Shown here: piece after piece, positions 48,317 to 58,523 of the stretch
Position numbering within the stretch: the stretch's first letter is position 1
How the letters are laid out: each line of letters opens with the position of its first letter
NCBI RefSeq assembly: GCF_005502935.1
Contig: NZ_SCMP01000001.1
Span: 248,001-312,000, forward strand
DNA length: 64,000 nt
Origin: Pseudomonas sp. 2FG
GTDB lineage: Bacteria > Pseudomonadota > Gammaproteobacteria > Pseudomonadales > Pseudomonadaceae
Direction: 5' to 3'
Made by a program: the position numbers and the translations under genes
The notes under the pieces: model-generated
What the model was told of the DNA's origin: nothing
The model's database searches: none
Seen by the model: only the letters and a program-made list of their open reading frames with translations

Positions 48317-49771
48317 TTGATCCAGTTTTTACTCAATCGTGAGCTGCGTACCGAGCAGCGTCTCGACCCGAATGTCACCGTGCTGAACTACTTGCGTGAG
48401 CACGTGGGCAAGCCCGGAACCAAAGAAGGCTGCGCCTCTGGCGATTGCGGTGCCTGCACCGTGGTGGTTGGCGAGTTGGATGGCGACTCGATTCGCTACC
48501 GCACCCTGAACTCCTGCCTGACCTTTGTGTCCTCCCTGCACGGCAAACAGCTGATCAGCGTTGAAGACCTCAAGCACGACGGCAAACTGCACAGCGTGCA
48601 GCAGGCCATGGTCGACTGCCACGGCTCACAGTGCGGCTTCTGCACCCCCGGCTTCGTCATGTCGCTGTTCGCCCTGCAGAAAAACAGTGACGGCCACGAC
48701 GAGGCCCCCCATCGCAAAGCTAAGGCCCAGGAAGCACTGGCCGGCAACCTCTGCCGTTGCACCGGCTACCGGCCAATCCTGGATGCCGCCGAACAGTCCT
48801 GCTGCCAAGCCAAACCTGACCAGTTCGATGCCCGCCAGGCCGAGACCATCGCCCAGTTGCGCGCTATAGCACCTAAGGACATCGCCGAACTGAACAGTGG
48901 CGACAAGCGTTGCCTGGTGCCGCTGACCGTCGCCGACCTGGCCGACCTCTACAGCTCGCATCCGGAAGCCCGCCTGCTCGCCGGCGGCACCGACCTGGCG
49001 CTGGAAGTCACCCAATTCCAGCGTGCCCTGCCGGTGATGATCTATGTCGGCAACGTCGCCGAAATGAAGCGTATCGAACGCTTCGACGACCGCCTGGAGA
49101 TCGGCGCAGCCACCGCGCTGACCGACTGCGCCGAAGCCCTCAGCGCGGAATACCCGGACTTCGGCGAGCTGCTGCACCGCTTCGCCTCCTTGCAGATCCG
49201 CAACCAAGGCACCCTCGGCGGCAACATCGGCAACGCCTCACCCATCGGTGACACCCCACCGCTGCTGATCGCCCTCGGCGCCCAGATCGTCCTGCGCAAA
49301 GGCGAGAACACCCGCACCCTGGCGCTGGAAGACTACTTCCTCGACTACCGGGTGACGGCTCGCCAGGAAGGCGAGTTCATCGAGAAGATCATCGTGCCGC
49401 GCGCAAGCAGCCGCCAGGCCTTCCGCGCTTACAAGGTGTCCAAGCGCCTGGATGACGATATCTCCGCCGTCTGCGCGGCCTTCAATCTGCGCATCGAGGG
49501 TGGCGTGGTCACGGACGCCCGCGTCGCCTTCGGCGGCATGGCGGCCACCCCGAAACGCGCGGCGGCCTGTGAGCAAGCCCTGTTGGGCGCCACCTGGTCA
49601 CAGACTGTCATTGAGCGCGCCTGCGCGGCCTTGGCGGAGGACTTCACCCCGCTGTCGGACTTCCGCGCCAGCAAGGAATACCGCCTGCTCACCGCGCAGA
49701 ACCTGCTGCGCAAATACTTCCTCGAACTGCAAGCCCCTGAAGTCGAAACACGGGTGACCGCTTATGTCTAA
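48317..49771 (+). CDS. xdhA: Xanthine dehydrogenase, Fe-S/FAD subunit
   Basis: A 484-residue subunit. It begins with TTG at 48317, six bases after GGAGG; the family alignment (MIQFLLNREL) requires this start. Two [2Fe-2S] clusters: EGCASGDCGACTVVVG (C39, C44, C47) and GSQCGFCTPGF with LCRCTGYRP. The FAD domain spans about 190-360 (RLLAGGTDLALEVTQ; IRNQGTLGGNIGNASPIGD). It passes electrons from the Mo subunit to NAD in hypoxanthine/xanthine oxidation. It overlaps xdhB by 8 bp. Confidence 0.96.
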   Translation: MIQFLLNRELRTEQRLDPNVTVLNYLREHVGKPGTKEGCASGDCGACTVVVGELDGDSIRYRTLNSCLTFVSSLHGKQLISVEDLKHDGKLHSVQQAMVDCHGSQCGFCTPGFVMSLFALQKNSDGHDEAPHRKAKAQEALAGNLCRCTGYRPILDAAEQSCCQAKPDQFDARQAETIAQLRAIAPKDIAELNSGDKRCLVPLTVADLADLYSSHPEARLLAGGTDLALEVTQFQRALPVMIYVGNVAEMKRIERFDDRLEIGAATALTDCAEALSAEYPDFGELLHRFASLQIRNQGTLGGNIGNASPIGDTPPLLIALGAQIVLRKGENTRTLALEDYFLDYRVTARQEGEFIEKIIVPRASSRQAFRAYKVSKRLDDDISAVCAAFNLRIEGGVVTDARVAFGGMAATPKRAAACEQALLGATWSQTVIERACAALAEDFTPLSDFRASKEYRLLTAQNLLRKYFLELQAPEVETRVTAYV

Positions 49772-52160
49772 TCACAGCGTTAAAAAGACCCAGGAAGAGC
49801 TGACCGCGCTGTTCCACCAGGACCTCCGCACCGGCGTCGGCCGTAGCGTCAAACATGACAGTGCGGACAAGCATGTGTCCGGTGAAGCGACCTATGTCGA
49901 CGACCGCCTGGAGTTCCCCAACCAGTTGCACGTCTATGCCCGCATGAGCGACCGCGCTCACGCCCGCATCACCAAGATCGACACCGCACCCTGCTATGCC
50001 ATCGAGGGCGTGACCCTGGTCATCACCAGCAAGGACGTGCCTGGCCAACTGGATATCGGCGCAGTAGTGCCGGGCGACCCGCTGCTGGCGGACGGCATCG
50101 TCGAATATGTCGGCCAGCCGATCATCGCCGTCGCGGCGAAGGATCTAGACACCGCGCGCAAGGCGGCGATGGCGGCGATCATCGAGTTCGAAGACCTCGA
50201 GCCGATCCTCGACGTCGAAGAAGCGCTGCGTAAAAAGCACTTCGTCCTCGACAGCCACCAGCACAAACGCGGCGATTCCGCCAGCGCCCTGGCCAGCGCG
50301 CCCCATCGCCTGCAAGGCAAGCTGCATATCGGCGGCCAGGAACACTTCTACCTGGAAACCCAGGTGTCCTCGGTGATGCCGACCGAAGACGGCGGCATGC
50401 TCGTCTACTGCTCGACGCAAAACCCCACCGAGGTACAGAAGCTGGTCGCCGAAGTGCTCGGCGTGCCGATGAACAAGATCGTCATCGACATGCGCCGCAT
50501 GGGCGGAGGCTTCGGCGGCAAGGAAACCCAGGCCGCCGGCCCAGCCTGCCTGTGCGCGGTGATCGCGCACCTCACCGGCCGGCCGACCAAGATGCGCCTA
50601 CCGCGCGTCGAAGACATGCAGATGACCGGCAAACGCCATCCGTTCTTCGTCCAGTACGACGTCGGCTTCGATGACAGCGGCCGCCTGCACGGCATCCAGA
50701 TGGAGCTGGCGGGCAACTGCGGGTACTCGCCGGACCTGTCCGGTTCGATAGTCGACCGCGCGATGTTCCACTCGGACAACGCCTACTACCTCGGCGATGC
50801 CACCATCAATGGCCACCGCTGCAAGACCAACACCGCCTCCAACACCGCCTACCGCGGCTTCGGCGGCCCACAAGGGATGGTCGCCATCGAAGAAGTGATG
50901 GACGCCATCGCCCGCTCCCTCGGCAAAGACCCGCTGGAGGTGCGCAAGGCCAACTACTACGGCAAGACCGAGCGCAACGTCACCCACTACTACCAGACAG
51001 TGGAAGACAACCTGCTCGAAGAGATGACCGCCGACCTCGAGGCCAGCAGCGACTATGCCAAGCGTCGCGAGGAAATCCGCGCGTTCAACGCCAAGAGCCC
51101 GGTGTTGAAGAAAGGTCTGGCGCTGACGCCGGTCAAGTTCGGCATCTCCTTCACCGCCACCTTCCTCAACCAGGCCGGCGCGCTGATCCACATCTACACC
51201 GACGGCAGCATCCACCTGAACCACGGCGGCACCGAAATGGGCCAGGGCCTGAACACCAAGGTGGCGCAAGTGGTCGCCGAAGTGTTCCAGGTCGATATCG
51301 AGCGGATTCAGATCACCGCGACCAACACCGACAAGGTGCCGAACACCTCGCCGACCGCCGCCTCGAGCGGTGCCGACCTGAACGGCAAGGCTGCGCAGAA
51401 CGCCGCCGAAATCATCAAGAAGCGCCTGGTCGAGTTCGCCGCGCGGCACTACAAGGTCACCGAGGAAGACGTCGAATTCCGCAATGGCCACGTACGGGTG
51501 CGCGACCAGATACTGACGTTCGAGGAGTTGATCCAGCAGGCCTATTTCGGCCAGGTGTCGCTGTCCAGCACCGGCTTCTATCGCACCCCGAAAATCTTCT
51601 ACGACCGCAGCCAGGCGCGCGGTCGGCCGTTCTACTACTACGCCTACGGTGCCGCGTGCGCCGAGGTGCTGGTGGATACCCTGACCGGCGAATACAAGAT
51701 GCTGCGTACCGACATCCTGCACGACGTCGGCGCCTCGCTGAACCCGGCCATCGACATGGGCCAGGTCGAGGGTGCCTTCATCCAGGGCATGGGCTGGCTG
51801 ACCATGGAAGAGCTGGTGTGGAACGCCAAAGGCAAGCTGATGACCAACGGCCCGGCCAGCTACAAGATTCCGGCGGTGGCCGATATGCCGCTGGACCTGC
51901 GCGTCAAGCTGGTGGAAAACCGCAAGAACCCGGAAGACACCGTATTCCACTCCAAGGCCGTCGGTGAGCCGCCATTCATGCTCGGCATCGCCGCCTGGTG
52001 TGCGATCAAGGATGCCGTCGCCAGCCTGGCCGACTATCGCGCGCAACCGGCGATCGATGCCCCGGCCACGCCGGAGCGCGTGCTCTGGGGTGTGGAGCAG
52101 ATGAAGCAACTGCAGCAGTCGGCCAAATCCGCTGCCGCAGTCGAGGTCGAACCCGCCTGA
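49764..52160 (+). CDS. xdhB: Xanthine dehydrogenase, molybdopterin subunit
   Basis: A 798-residue catalytic subunit. Moco-binding and active-site regions are RRMGGGFGGKETQ (about 245-257), NTAYRGFGGPQGM near 360, TPTAASSGADLNGKA near 530 and the C-terminal KAVGEPPFMLG with the catalytic Glu (about 735). It oxidises hypoxanthine to xanthine to urate with XdhA. A REP palindrome at 52166 lies right after the stop, before a small frame and xdhC. Confidence 0.97.
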   Translation: MSNHSVKKTQEELTALFHQDLRTGVGRSVKHDSADKHVSGEATYVDDRLEFPNQLHVYARMSDRAHARITKIDTAPCYAIEGVTLVITSKDVPGQLDIGAVVPGDPLLADGIVEYVGQPIIAVAAKDLDTARKAAMAAIIEFEDLEPILDVEEALRKKHFVLDSHQHKRGDSASALASAPHRLQGKLHIGGQEHFYLETQVSSVMPTEDGGMLVYCSTQNPTEVQKLVAEVLGVPMNKIVIDMRRMGGGFGGKETQAAGPACLCAVIAHLTGRPTKMRLPRVEDMQMTGKRHPFFVQYDVGFDDSGRLHGIQMELAGNCGYSPDLSGSIVDRAMFHSDNAYYLGDATINGHRCKTNTASNTAYRGFGGPQGMVAIEEVMDAIARSLGKDPLEVRKANYYGKTERNVTHYYQTVEDNLLEEMTADLEASSDYAKRREEIRAFNAKSPVLKKGLALTPVKFGISFTATFLNQAGALIHIYTDGSIHLNHGGTEMGQGLNTKVAQVVAEVFQVDIERIQITATNTDKVPNTSPTAASSGADLNGKAAQNAAEIIKKRLVEFAARHYKVTEEDVEFRNGHVRVRDQILTFEELIQQAYFGQVSLSSTGFYRTPKIFYDRSQARGRPFYYYAYGAACAEVLVDTLTGEYKMLRTDILHDVGASLNPAIDMGQVEGAFIQGMGWLTMEELVWNAKGKLMTNGPASYKIPAVADMPLDLRVKLVENRKNPEDTVFHSKAVGEPPFMLGIAAWCAIKDAVASLADYRAQPAIDAPATPERVLWGVEQMKQLQQSAKSAAAVEVEPA

Positions 52161-52165
52161 GCCAC

Positions 52166-52192
52166 GTAGGAGCGGGCCTTGCCCGCTCCTAC
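52166..52192. repeat. Pseudomonas REP element
   Basis: GTAGGAGCGGGC, CTT/ C-rich loop, GCCCGCTCCTAC: a perfect 12-bp hairpin six bases after the xdhB stop, followed by AAAAATAA. Typical of the GTAGGAGCGGGC REP class. It may also moderate read-through to xdhC. Confidence 0.9.
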
Positions 52193-52213
52193 AAAAATAA
52201 ACGGTGCACAACA

Positions 52214-52387
52214 ATGACAACACACACCGAACATTCACCAGAAGCACCGGCGCAACAGGCTCGCGAAGCACTGCCGCCGCTACTCCTACTGGAGCCGCTG
52301 GGCACGCCGACGCGTCCGCACAAAGACGACGACTGGCGCCTGTCGCGCTCCGCTCGCCCACTACGCACCTGGAGGCTGAGCAAATGA
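52214..52387 (+). CDS. Possible 57-residue protein coupled to xdhC
   Basis: An ATG-initiated frame of 57 residues (MTTHTEHSPEAPAQQAREA at the start) that ends by overlapping the xdhC start as ATGA. It is rich in Pro, Leu and Arg, without helix or signal features I recognise, and has a poor ribosome site. It could be a small accessory protein, a leader that couples xdhC translation, or chance. It follows the xdhB stop by 54 bp, across a REP element. Confidence 0.35.
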   Translation: MTTHTEHSPEAPAQQAREALPPLLLLEPLGTPTRPHKDDDWRLSRSARPLRTWRLSK

Positions 52388-53232
52388 GCTGGATCAGCGC
52401 CCTCGCCGACCTGCAGCAACAAGGGCAACCTTGTGTGCTGGTGACCATCATCGAAGAGCGCGGTTCGACGCCGCGCAACGCCGGCTCGAAAATGGTGGTC
52501 ACCGCCGAGCGGATCTTCGAAACCATCGGCGGCGGCCACCTGGAATACAAGGCGATGAAAATCGCCCGCGAGATGCTCGAAAGCCGCAGCCAGGACACCC
52601 GCCTGGAACGCTTCAGCCTCGGTGCCAGCCTCGGTCAATGCTGTGGCGGCGCCACCGTGCTGCTGTTCGAGCCGATGGGCCAGCCACAGGCACAGATCGC
52701 CGTGTTCGGCGCCGGGCATGTCGGTCGCGCCCTGGTGCCACTGCTGGCCAGCTTGCCGTGCAAGGTGCGCTGGATCGATTCGCGGGAAAGCGAATTCCCC
52801 GCGCAACTGCCGGCCGGGGTGGAAAAAGTCATCAACGAAGAACCGGTCGATGAAGTAGAGAACATGCCAGCCGGCAGCTACTACATCGTCATGACCCACA
52901 ACCATCAGCTCGACCTGGAGCTGACCGCGGAAATTCTCAAGCGCAACGATTTCGCCTACTACGGCCTGATCGGCTCGCGAACCAAGCGGGTCAAATTCGA
53001 ACACCGCCTGCGAGAGCGCGGTTTCCAACCCGAAGTCGTGCAACGTATGCGCTGCCCCATGGGCCTGCCCGAGGTGAAGGGCAAGTTGCCGATTGAGATT
53101 GCCGTGTCCATCGCCGGCGAGGTGATAGCGACCTACAACGCCACGTTTGGTGAACAAAAGAGCAGCCAGGACGGCAAGCAAAGCGAATCCGTCGCCAAGC
53201 TGCTCCCCAGCTCACGCCGCGTCCATTCGTAG
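52384..53232 (+). CDS. xdhC: XdhC, molybdenum cofactor insertase/chaperone
   Basis: A 282-residue protein that sulfurates Moco and inserts it into XdhB. The start ATG at 52384 (MSWISALADLQQQ) fits the family. The N-terminal XdhC/CoxI domain (VTIIEERGSTPRNAGSKMVVT, SLGQCCGGATVLL) is followed by a Rossmann-like domain (IAVFGAGHVGRALVPLLASL, near 115). The stop codon TAG is the second to fourth base of a GTAGGGTGC palindrome, so the last residues may have been set by that insertion. Confidence 0.94.
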   Translation: MSWISALADLQQQGQPCVLVTIIEERGSTPRNAGSKMVVTAERIFETIGGGHLEYKAMKIAREMLESRSQDTRLERFSLGASLGQCCGGATVLLFEPMGQPQAQIAVFGAGHVGRALVPLLASLPCKVRWIDSRESEFPAQLPAGVEKVINEEPVDEVENMPAGSYYIVMTHNHQLDLELTAEILKRNDFAYYGLIGSRTKRVKFEHRLRERGFQPEVVQRMRCPMGLPEVKGKLPIEIAVSIAGEVIATYNATFGEQKSSQDGKQSESVAKLLPSSRRVHS

Positions 53233-53290
53233 GGTGCGCCGCGCGCACCGATAACAACGTACTGCCGATGGTGCGCACAGCGCACCCTAC
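53229..53290. repeat. GTAGGGTGC palindrome overlapping the xdhC stop
   Basis: GTAGGGTGCGCCGCGCGCACC on the left and GGTGCGCACAGCGCACCCTAC on the right form a 62-bp hairpin. Its first bases supply the xdhC TAG stop. The tips are nearly identical to those at 40700. It lies between xdhC and guaD. Confidence 0.88.
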
Positions 53291-53347
53291 ATCGAAGCCA
53301 GCCTTCTAGGCTCACGGCGTTAACAACAAGATTGAGACGAGAGTTAC

Positions 53348-54652
<1,305 letters not shown>

Positions 54653-54656
54653 AATG

Positions 54657-54690
54657 CCAAGGCCCCGCTGCTTGCGCGGCGGGGCCTTGG
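54657..54690 (+). terminator. guaD terminator
   Basis: CCAAGGCCCCGCTG / CGGCGGGGCCTTGG form a 14-bp stem five bases after the guaD stop, followed by ATTTA. Confidence 0.8.
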
Positions 54691-54697
54691 ATTTACC

Positions 54698-54762
54698 GTA
54701 GGAGCGGGCCATGCCCGCGAAGCTTTTGCGTTGCTTGTTTCGCGGGCATGGCCCGCTCCTAC
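54698..54762. repeat. REP doublet (inverted pair)
   Basis: GTAGGAGCGGGCCATGCCCGCGAA and its inverted copy (TTCGCGGGCATGGC then CCGCTCCTAC) are separated by a short linker, giving a BIME-like pair between guaD and the convergent GntR gene. Confidence 0.9.
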
Positions 54763-54769
54763 AACAGCC

Positions 54770-55537
54770 TTAGCGCGGCGTCGCCGCGCGCGTGGACTTC
54801 TTCTTGGTCTGCAGCAGGTGCGAGAACACCGCATGCAGATCGTCGGAAGCGCTTTCTTCGTCCAGATTCAGTTTGCTGTCGATATGATCCATGTGGTGCA
54901 TCATCAGGCTCACGGCCTTGGCCGTGTCCCGCGCCTCGATGGCGTCGATCAGTTGATTGTGTTCATCGTATGAACAGTGCGAACGGCTGCCGCTCTCGTA
55001 CTGGGCGATGATCAACGAGGTCTGCGACACCAGGCTGCGCTGGAAGCTGATCAAGGGTGCGTTCTTCGCCGCCTCCGCCAACTTCAAGTGGAACTCGCCG
55101 GAGAGGCGGATACCGGCACCGCGATCGCCGCGGGAGAAGCTGGTCTGCTCGTCGCTGACCATCTGCCGCAACTCAGCCAACTGCTCAGCCGTCGCATGCT
55201 CGACCGCCAGTTCGGTGATCGCGCGCTCGACCATCCGCCGGGCGTAGAAAATCTGCCGCGCTTCCTCCACGCTCGGGCTCGCCACCACCGCACCGCGGTT
55301 GGGGCGCAGCAGCACCACACCTTCATGGGCCAAGCGCGATAAGGCCCGGCGGATGATGGTGCGGCTAACGCCGAAGATCTCGCCCAAGGCCTCTTCGCTC
55401 AGCTTGGTACCCGGCGCCAGGCGCTGTTCGAGGATGGCATCGAAGATATGCGCGTAAACGATATCGTCCTGGGTCCCGCTGCGGCTGCTTTTGCCGGTAC
55501 GCGGTTGCTTCTTGAGGGGCTGTAATTGTTCGTTCAT
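54770..55537 (-). CDS. GntR-family (FadR/FCD type) regulator of purine use
   Basis: A 255-residue regulator. The start at 55537 (MNEQLQPLKK) follows a less likely upstream start. The winged helix is at about 25-90 (LAPGTKLSEEALGEIFGVSRTIIRRALSRLAHEG), and the FCD domain at about 100-225. It lies between guaD and the purine permease. Palindromes TTGTACACAA (55646-55655) and TTGTATACAA (56170-56179) before this gene and before the permease match the FadR-subfamily pattern TNGT-N2-ACNA, so it probably represses both. The effector may be a purine. Confidence 0.88.
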   Translation of the reverse strand: MNEQLQPLKKQPRTGKSSRSGTQDDIVYAHIFDAILEQRLAPGTKLSEEALGEIFGVSRTIIRRALSRLAHEGVVLLRPNRGAVVASPSVEEARQIFYARRMVERAITELAVEHATAEQLAELRQMVSDEQTSFSRGDRGAGIRLSGEFHLKLAEAAKNAPLISFQRSLVSQTSLIIAQYESGSRSHCSYDEHNQLIDAIEARDTAKAVSLMMHHMDHIDSKLNLDEESASDDLHAVFSHLLQTKKKSTRAATPR

Positions 55538-55645
55538 TCGGGCTCGCGTCAAAGAGGTCGGCGGTCATGCGAGACTCTACTGCCTTTCCCCGGGCTGCTG
55601 GCAAGCAGCAATAGCGGAAAGTCAGAGGATAAAAGTACTGACATA

Positions 55646-55655
55646 TTGTACACAA
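55646..55655. promoter_or_regulatory. Candidate GntR operator upstream of its own gene
   Basis: TTGTACACAA, arms TTGT/ACAA, about 110 bp upstream of the regulator start on the minus strand. Matches the FadR-type consensus and differs in one base from the site at 56170. Confidence 0.6.
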
Positions 55656-55701
55656 TCAAACCTGCCTGCACACTTTGCGCCCCACCGCATTTGCCTGCGC
55701 G

Positions 55702-55866
55702 CTAGTGGCCTGTACGGCTAGTTGGTTAACTCAAGTTCGGATGCCTGGAGCCCTGAGACAAGGCGCGGCGACGAGTCATAGCAGGGCTATGGCGAGGAGC
55801 GGCAACGCCGTATCGGGGTTTCAGGCGCCGAAATTGACTAATTGAACTAGCCACACAGGCCACGAG
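55702..55866. repeat. Long palindromic element, family B copy 2
   Basis: A 165-bp palindrome almost identical to the element at 17387. The left end is CTAGTGGCC; the right end reads GGCCACGAG where copy 1 has GGCCACTAG, a single change that removes the right CTAG. It lies between the divergent GntR and permease genes, between the two candidate GntR operators. Confidence 0.92.
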
Positions 55867-56328
55867 GCCCTCGTCCATTCCGTAAAGGTTCCTGGCTGGC
55901 TGCCTATTGCTCTGCTCAGCCGAGCGCGCCTAGAAAAAATCTCTCTACGCATGGCGTTTTCCCGCTATGGCTTCGCGATTTATGCCGCTTAAACCCGCCA
56001 CAAGCAGTCCACAACGCGCCTTAAAGTCCTCACGAAAAATTCTATCTATATGTTTTTAAAGGAATTTATATAAATAGTGAGGCTCGATTGTCGCGCACAA
56101 TCCATCTCTCCATATATCCACAATCCAGCGGTGCGATTTACGCAACAGTGAAAACATTATTTGCTTTTTTTGTATACAAACGCATAATCCGGCTCGTGTG
56201 ACTTCCTGACTAGAGAGTCAACAAACCGAACCAGCAAGCGCACCATCCATACCACCTGCCTCAGAGAGCCGCTGCAGCAACACCACCGGCTCTCGGTGAA
56301 CAAATACAAGAGATGAGGAGTACCCGCT
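55867..56328. promoter_or_regulatory. Purine permease promoter region with candidate GntR operator
   Basis: The perfect palindrome TTGTATACAA (56170-56179) sits within a candidate promoter spacer: TTTGCT (56160), 17 bp, CATAAT (56183). AT-rich DNA around 56040-56075 could hold another promoter. No purine riboswitch pattern or tRNA-like fold was recognised. The GTG start follows GAGGAG by eight bases. Confidence 0.55.
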
Positions 56329-57672
56329 GTGGAAAGCACTAAACAAGAACAAATATATGCCGCGAACCCCGCTAGCCCTGGCCTGCTTGAACGTCTGTTC
56401 AAACTGAGCCTGCATGGCACCACAGTCAAAACCGAGCTAGCCGCCGGCCTGACTACCTTCATCACCATGGCCTACATCATTTTCGTTAACCCCAACATCA
56501 TGGCCGATGCCGGCATCGACCACGGTGCGGCGTTCGTCGCCACCTGTATCGCCGCTGCCTTCGGTTGCTTCCTGATGGGCCTCTACGCCAACTGGCCGGT
56601 TGGCCTGGCACCGGGCATGGGCCTCAACGCGTTCTTCACCTACACCGTGGTCGGCACCATGGGTTACAGCTGGCAGATCGCCCTCGGCGCGGTGTTCCTC
56701 TCCGGCATCCTGTTCATGATCCTGACCTTCACGAATATTCGTGAATGGCTGCTCAATAGCATCCCCAGCAGCCTGCGCTTTGCGATGGGCGCCGGGGTCG
56801 GGTTGTTCCTCGGTCTGATCGGTCTGAAAACCGCCGGCATCGTGGTCGCCAGCCCGGCCACGCTGATCAAGCTGGGTGACCTGACCTCCGCCGGCCCACT
56901 GCTGGCGGCGATCTGCTTCCTGATGATCGCCGTGCTCGAGCACCACCGCGTGTTCGGTGGCATCCTGATCAGCATCCTCACCGTCACGCTGGCGGGCTGG
57001 GGTCTGGGGCTGGTCGAGTTCGGCGGGTTCTTCTCCATGCCGCCGAGCATCGCGCCGACCTGGCTGGCGATGGATATTTCCGGTGCCCTCAACGTCGGCA
57101 TGATCAGCGTTATCCTGGCCTTCCTCTTCGTGCATATGTTCGACACCGCCGGCACCCTGATGGGCGTGGCGCAACGCGCCAAGCTGGTCGATAAAAACGG
57201 TCACATCGAGAACCTGAGCAAGGCGATGAAGGCCGACAGCACCTCTAGCGCACTCGGCGCCCTGGTCGGCTGCCCGCCGGTCACCAGCTATGTGGAAAGT
57301 GCCGCAGGCGTCGCTGCCGGTGGTCGTACCGGCCTGACCGCGGTCACTGTCGGCGTGCTGTTCATCGCCGCGATGTTCTTCGCCCCGCTGGCCGGGATGA
57401 TTCCGGCCTACGCCACCGCTGGCGCGCTGATCTATGTGGCGATGCTGATGATGAGCGGCATGGCGCACATCGACTGGGAAGACCACACCAACACCATCCC
57501 GGCCATTATCACCGTGGTGATGATGCCGCTGACTTTCTCGGTCACCGATGGTCTGGCCCTGGGCTTCATCACCTTCGTGGCACTGAAGTTGTTTACTGGC
57601 AAGCGCCAGGAAATTTCCGTCAGCCTCTATGCACTGGCAGCCATCTGTATTGCCAAGTTCATCTTCCTGTAA
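56329..57672 (+). CDS. Purine permease, AzgA/NCS2 type
   Basis: A 447-residue inner-membrane transporter with about 13 helices, AzgA subfamily of the NCS2 superfamily (adenine/guanine/hypoxanthine uptake). It starts at GTG 56329. Family marks are TEVAAG-like TELAAGLTTFITMAYIIFVNP (about 35-55), APGMGLNAFFTYTVV near 95 and MFDTAGTLMGVAQ near 270. It is transcribed away from the GntR regulator and probably supplies substrate to GuaD and XdhABC. A terminator follows. Confidence 0.92.
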   Translation: MESTKQEQIYAANPASPGLLERLFKLSLHGTTVKTELAAGLTTFITMAYIIFVNPNIMADAGIDHGAAFVATCIAAAFGCFLMGLYANWPVGLAPGMGLNAFFTYTVVGTMGYSWQIALGAVFLSGILFMILTFTNIREWLLNSIPSSLRFAMGAGVGLFLGLIGLKTAGIVVASPATLIKLGDLTSAGPLLAAICFLMIAVLEHHRVFGGILISILTVTLAGWGLGLVEFGGFFSMPPSIAPTWLAMDISGALNVGMISVILAFLFVHMFDTAGTLMGVAQRAKLVDKNGHIENLSKAMKADSTSSALGALVGCPPVTSYVESAAGVAAGGRTGLTAVTVGVLFIAAMFFAPLAGMIPAYATAGALIYVAMLMMSGMAHIDWEDHTNTIPAIITVVMMPLTFSVTDGLALGFITFVALKLFTGKRQEISVSLYALAAICIAKFIFL

Positions 57673-57692
57673 GGTTTAACTCGGCGACAGCA

Positions 57693-57722
57693 AGCCTCAG
57701 CGCTCCGGCGCTGGGGCTTTTC
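57693..57722 (+). terminator. Permease terminator
   Basis: AGCCTCAGCGC / GCGCTGGGGCT stem with a TCCG loop, followed by TTTTCTG. Confidence 0.85.
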
Positions 57723-57759
57723 TGCATCTGGAGAGAAGCAACAGCTGGAGAAAAGTAAA

Positions 57760-58386
57760 ATGAGCCTGGAAACCTGGCTGCTGTTCAGCAGCGCCGCGCT
57801 GATCGTGATTCTGATCCCCGGTCCACTGTCCTTGCTGATGGTCAGCAACAGCCTGAACTATGGGCTGCGCCGCTCCTTGCCGGCCTTTCTCGGCGGCGTC
57901 AGCGCCTCGATCTGCCTGCTCAGCGCCTCCGCCCTCGGGCTCGGTGCCTTGCTGCTCGCCTCGGAAAGACTCTTCAGCGGGTTGAAAATCGTCGGTGCGC
58001 TCTATCTGTTCTATCTCGCCTGGCAAAGTTGGGGCGAATCGCGCCAGGCGGCCAAACCGGCGAACGCCGAAGAGCAGCCAGTCAACCCAAGTTGGCGCAG
58101 CATGTTCTGGAAGGCCTTTGGTCTGGGCGCCAGCAACCCGAAGGACATCCTGTTTTTCGCCGCCTTCTTGCCGCAATTCATCAGCTCCGAGCGCCCGCTA
58201 CTGACGCAACTGCTGATGATGATCGCCACCTGGACAGTGCTCGACCTGGCCAGCAAGCTGTTCTACGGCCTGAGCGCACGCGGCGCCGCGCGCTTTCTGC
58301 GCTCAGGCAAGGGGCAGGTGTGGTTCAACCGGATCAGCGCGGGGCTGTTCGCCGGGGCGGGTACGGCTTCATTGCTGAGTCGTTAA
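57760..58386 (+). CDS. LysE-family exporter
   Basis: A 208-residue protein with about six membrane helices, RhtB/LysE type. The N-terminus ETWLLFSSAALIVILIPGPLSLLMVSNSLNYGLRRSLPAFLGG contains the family PGP motif and the Gly-rich turn. LFYLAWQSWGE and FGLGASNPKDILFFAAFLPQF are conserved. It exports amino acids or a derivative such as homoserine. It stands alone, between two terminator-like hairpins. Confidence 0.9.
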   Translation: MSLETWLLFSSAALIVILIPGPLSLLMVSNSLNYGLRRSLPAFLGGVSASICLLSASALGLGALLLASERLFSGLKIVGALYLFYLAWQSWGESRQAAKPANAEEQPVNPSWRSMFWKAFGLGASNPKDILFFAAFLPQFISSERPLLTQLLMMIATWTVLDLASKLFYGLSARGAARFLRSGKGQVWFNRISAGLFAGAGTASLLSR

Positions 58387-58523
58387 GCCGCTTGGAGCCA
58401 GGAGCTGGCCCTGGTCGGGCGCGCCCCCCCAACAAAGCCCCGGCCATGCACGACTGACTAGCGGGCATTCGCGCATGCCTGGCACTCGAGCGTTAACCTG
58501 AACTCGCCGGGCGGCACAAAGAA

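Noticed and set aside
50598..52598. Minus-strand frame (666 codons) opposite xdhB and xdhC
   Set aside because: Shadow of the conserved xanthine dehydrogenase genes, with repetitive Val/Gly/Arg composition.
55867..56328. Purine riboswitch before the purine permease
   Set aside because: I could not find the conserved three-way-junction loops. The GntR-like palindrome gives a simpler control.
56157..56468. Minus-strand frame of 103 codons across the permease start
   Set aside because: It overlaps the promoter and first 140 bases of a confident gene and has no ribosome site or motif.
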